DNA of 64,000 nucleotides from Duganella dendranthematis (GTDB taxonomy: Bacteria > Pseudomonadota > Gammaproteobacteria > Burkholderiales > Burkholderiaceae_D). A program made the position numbers and the translations under genes. Every line of letters starts with the position of its first letter. The stretch's first letter is position 1. Positions 62,822 through 64,000 of this stretch are shown piece after piece. The notes below the pieces were generated by a model, which had not been told where the DNA came from, did no database searches, and saw nothing but the letters and a program-made list of their open reading frames with translations. The stretch lies in the NCBI RefSeq assembly GCF_012849375.1, contig NZ_CP051684.1, positions 5,518,001 through 5,582,000 on the forward strand. Direction: 5' to 3'.

Positions 62822-64000
62822 TGCCCCACTGCCGGCACTTCCGCCCCTGCGGCGCGACTCAAATCCGGCTGCACCCAGGTTGCCAGCACCGCATACAAGG
62901 TATCCGGGTCGATCGGCTTGGTGACGTAGTCATTCATGCCGCGCTCCAGGCAGCGTTCGCGGTAGCCGGCCACCGCATGGGCGGTCATGGCGATGATCGG
63001 CAGCGCCGCATGCCGCTCGTTCTTGCGGATCAGCGCCGTCGACTGGTAGCCGTCCATGTCCGGCATCTGGATGTCCATCAGCACCGCATCGTAACTTTCG
63101 GCGTCGATCATGCGCGCCGATTCTTCGCCACTGGCGGCCAGGTCGACCTTGACGCCGGCGCGTTGCAGGATCTCGCTGGCCACCTGCTGGTTGATCGAGT
63201 TGTCATCCACCACCAGCACGCGCGCGTTGCGGATGCGCTGGATCGCCAACGACGGCGGCGCGCTGCTGGCCGCCATCTGCTGGCTGGCCTCCAGTCCCAG
63301 CGCCGACAGCACGGCGTTGCGCAGTTGCTGCGGATTGGCCGGCTTGTCGAGGAAGGGCATGTTGCGGGTCTGCTCGATGACATCCTTGTCATGCTCGCGC
63401 GAGTAGGCCGTTACCATCAGCACCGCCGGCACTGCCGCCAGTTCGGCATCTTCGGCGATGCGGTGCAGCGTGTCGATGCCGTCCAGGTCCGGCATGTCGG
63501 CGTCGATCAGCAGCACGTCGTAGGGATCGAGCTGCATGGCCGCCACCGCCGCCGTGCCCGAACCGACCGCGCGCGCTTTCAATCCCAGCATGGCCAGCTG
63601 GATCTTCAGCATATGGCGGCTCGATTCGCTGTCGTCCACCACCAGCACCCGCTTCCCCTGCGCGGCCGGCGGCACTGGCTGCACGCGCGGCGACAGGTCG
63701 GTCGCCGCCTGCAAATGCACGGTGAAACTGAAGCTGCTGCCGACCCCAGGTTCGCTATCGACGCGGAATTCGCCGCCCATCTTGCGCACCAGTTGCTGCG
63801 AAATGGCCAGACCCAGGCCGGTGCCGCCGTACAGCCGCGTGGTGCTGGCGTCGGCCTGCGCAAACGCCTGGAACAGGCGCGCCTGCTGCTCGTCGCTGAT
63901 GCCCAGGCCCGAATCCTCCACCGTAAAGCGCAGCACCAGCGGCGCGCCGGCCATCACGGTCGGGCTGCTCGCGTCCACCTCCACCCGCAGTTCGATGTGG
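62794..64000 (-). CDS. Hybrid sensor histidine kinase, C-terminal part (5' end outside window)
   Basis: The frame is open to the window edge, so only about 400 residues are seen: the end of the ATPase domain (DSGLGISDEQQARLFQAFAQAD, GGTGLGLAISQQLVRKMGG), receiver 1 (VDDSESSRHM, phosphorylated Asp in LLIDADMPDLDG), and receiver 2 (VVDDNSINQQ, VLMDIQMPDMDG, YVTKPIDP). Receiver 2 is followed by WVQPDLSRAAGAEVPAVG, where the frame breaks ahead of the Hpt domain. The order kinase-REC-REC-Hpt is that of BarA/GacS-like multistep phosphorelays. Sensor and dimerisation domains lie outside. Confidence 0.92.
   Translation of the reverse strand, partial: HIELRVEVDASSPTVMAGAPLVLRFTVEDSGLGISDEQQARLFQAFAQADASTTRLYGGTGLGLAISQQLVRKMGGEFRVDSEPGVGSSFSFTVHLQAATDLSPRVQPVPPAAQGKRVLVVDDSESSRHMLKIQLAMLGLKARAVGSGTAAVAAMQLDPYDVLLIDADMPDLDGIDTLHRIAEDAELAAVPAVLMVTAYSREHDKDVIEQTRNMPFLDKPANPQQLRNAVLSALGLEASQQMAASSAPPSLAIQRIRNARVLVVDDNSINQQVASEILQRAGVKVDLAASGEESARMIDAESYDAVLMDIQMPDMDGYQSTALIRKNERHAALPIIAMTAHAVAGYRERCLERGMNDYVTKPIDPDTLYAVLATWVQPDLSRAAGAEVPAVGQCRPAPGCR

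Overview
The window reads as chromosomal DNA of a high-GC betaproteobacterium, most likely Oxalobacteraceae (Massilia/Duganella/Janthinobacterium group). This placement is inferred from gene families and order: a long single-chain PurL, the msrB-yciB-bolA-parvulin block, the mltG-tmk-holB-pilZ-tatD locus, DUF4936, DUF3300 and PEP-CTERM proteins, and REP-like GTCGCTCCCGC hairpins between convergent genes. I see no rRNA, tRNA, CRISPR array, prophage or intact insertion sequence.

Layout. 1-3.7 kb: the end of a 5-oxoprolinase-type hydantoinase, a 46-residue membrane peptide, a TraB/GumN-like protein and a receiver-TPR protein with Glu in the phosphoacceptor position. 3.8-13 kb: purL, a decayed alkD pseudogene, then a leftward block of two tandem parvulin isomerases, bolA, yciB, msrB and selO. 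13-24 kb: an acyl-CoA ligase, a chemoreceptor, a MarR/MFS efflux pair with a 25-bp palindromic operator, DUF4197, and a compact chemotaxis operon (PAS receptor, cheR, cheD, triple-CheW) lacking cheA and cheB. 24-39 kb: lipid catabolism (fadB-type gene; later thiolase, acyl-CoA dehydrogenase, SDR, MDR, SDR), separated by a PEP-CTERM protein, an alpha/beta hydrolase, a LytS/LytTR two-component pair, a truncated REP-associated transposase between inverted repeats, and an MHS transporter. An 11-bp element is shared upstream of fadB and the thiolase, so a single regulator encoded elsewhere may control both. 39-45 kb: GNAT, an unfamiliar PLP enzyme, orphan flaG, and an overlapping gene pair of a PLP decarboxylase and a TPR/ATP-grasp ligase, the best candidate here for an undescribed small-molecule pathway. 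45-53 kb: NRDE, DUF4936, ygfZ, mltG, tmk, holB, pilZ, a KfrA-like regulator with a cation/proton antiporter inserted on the opposite strand, tatD and an ankyrin protein. 53-64 kb: DUF3300 lipoprotein, RsbQ-like hydrolase, a PRMT-like methyltransferase, a secreted pseudoprotease/TPR protein, phospholipase A, an EF-G gene away from ribosomal genes, and a hybrid kinase with a terminal Hpt domain cut by the window edge.

A caution on sequence quality: five reading-frame breaks (two in selO, one each in the alpha/beta hydrolase, DUF3300 and hybrid kinase genes) are all repaired by adding one base to a homopolymer. This looks more like undercalled homopolymers in the assembly than gene decay. The alkD pseudogene is different: it has lost internal segments and is really broken.
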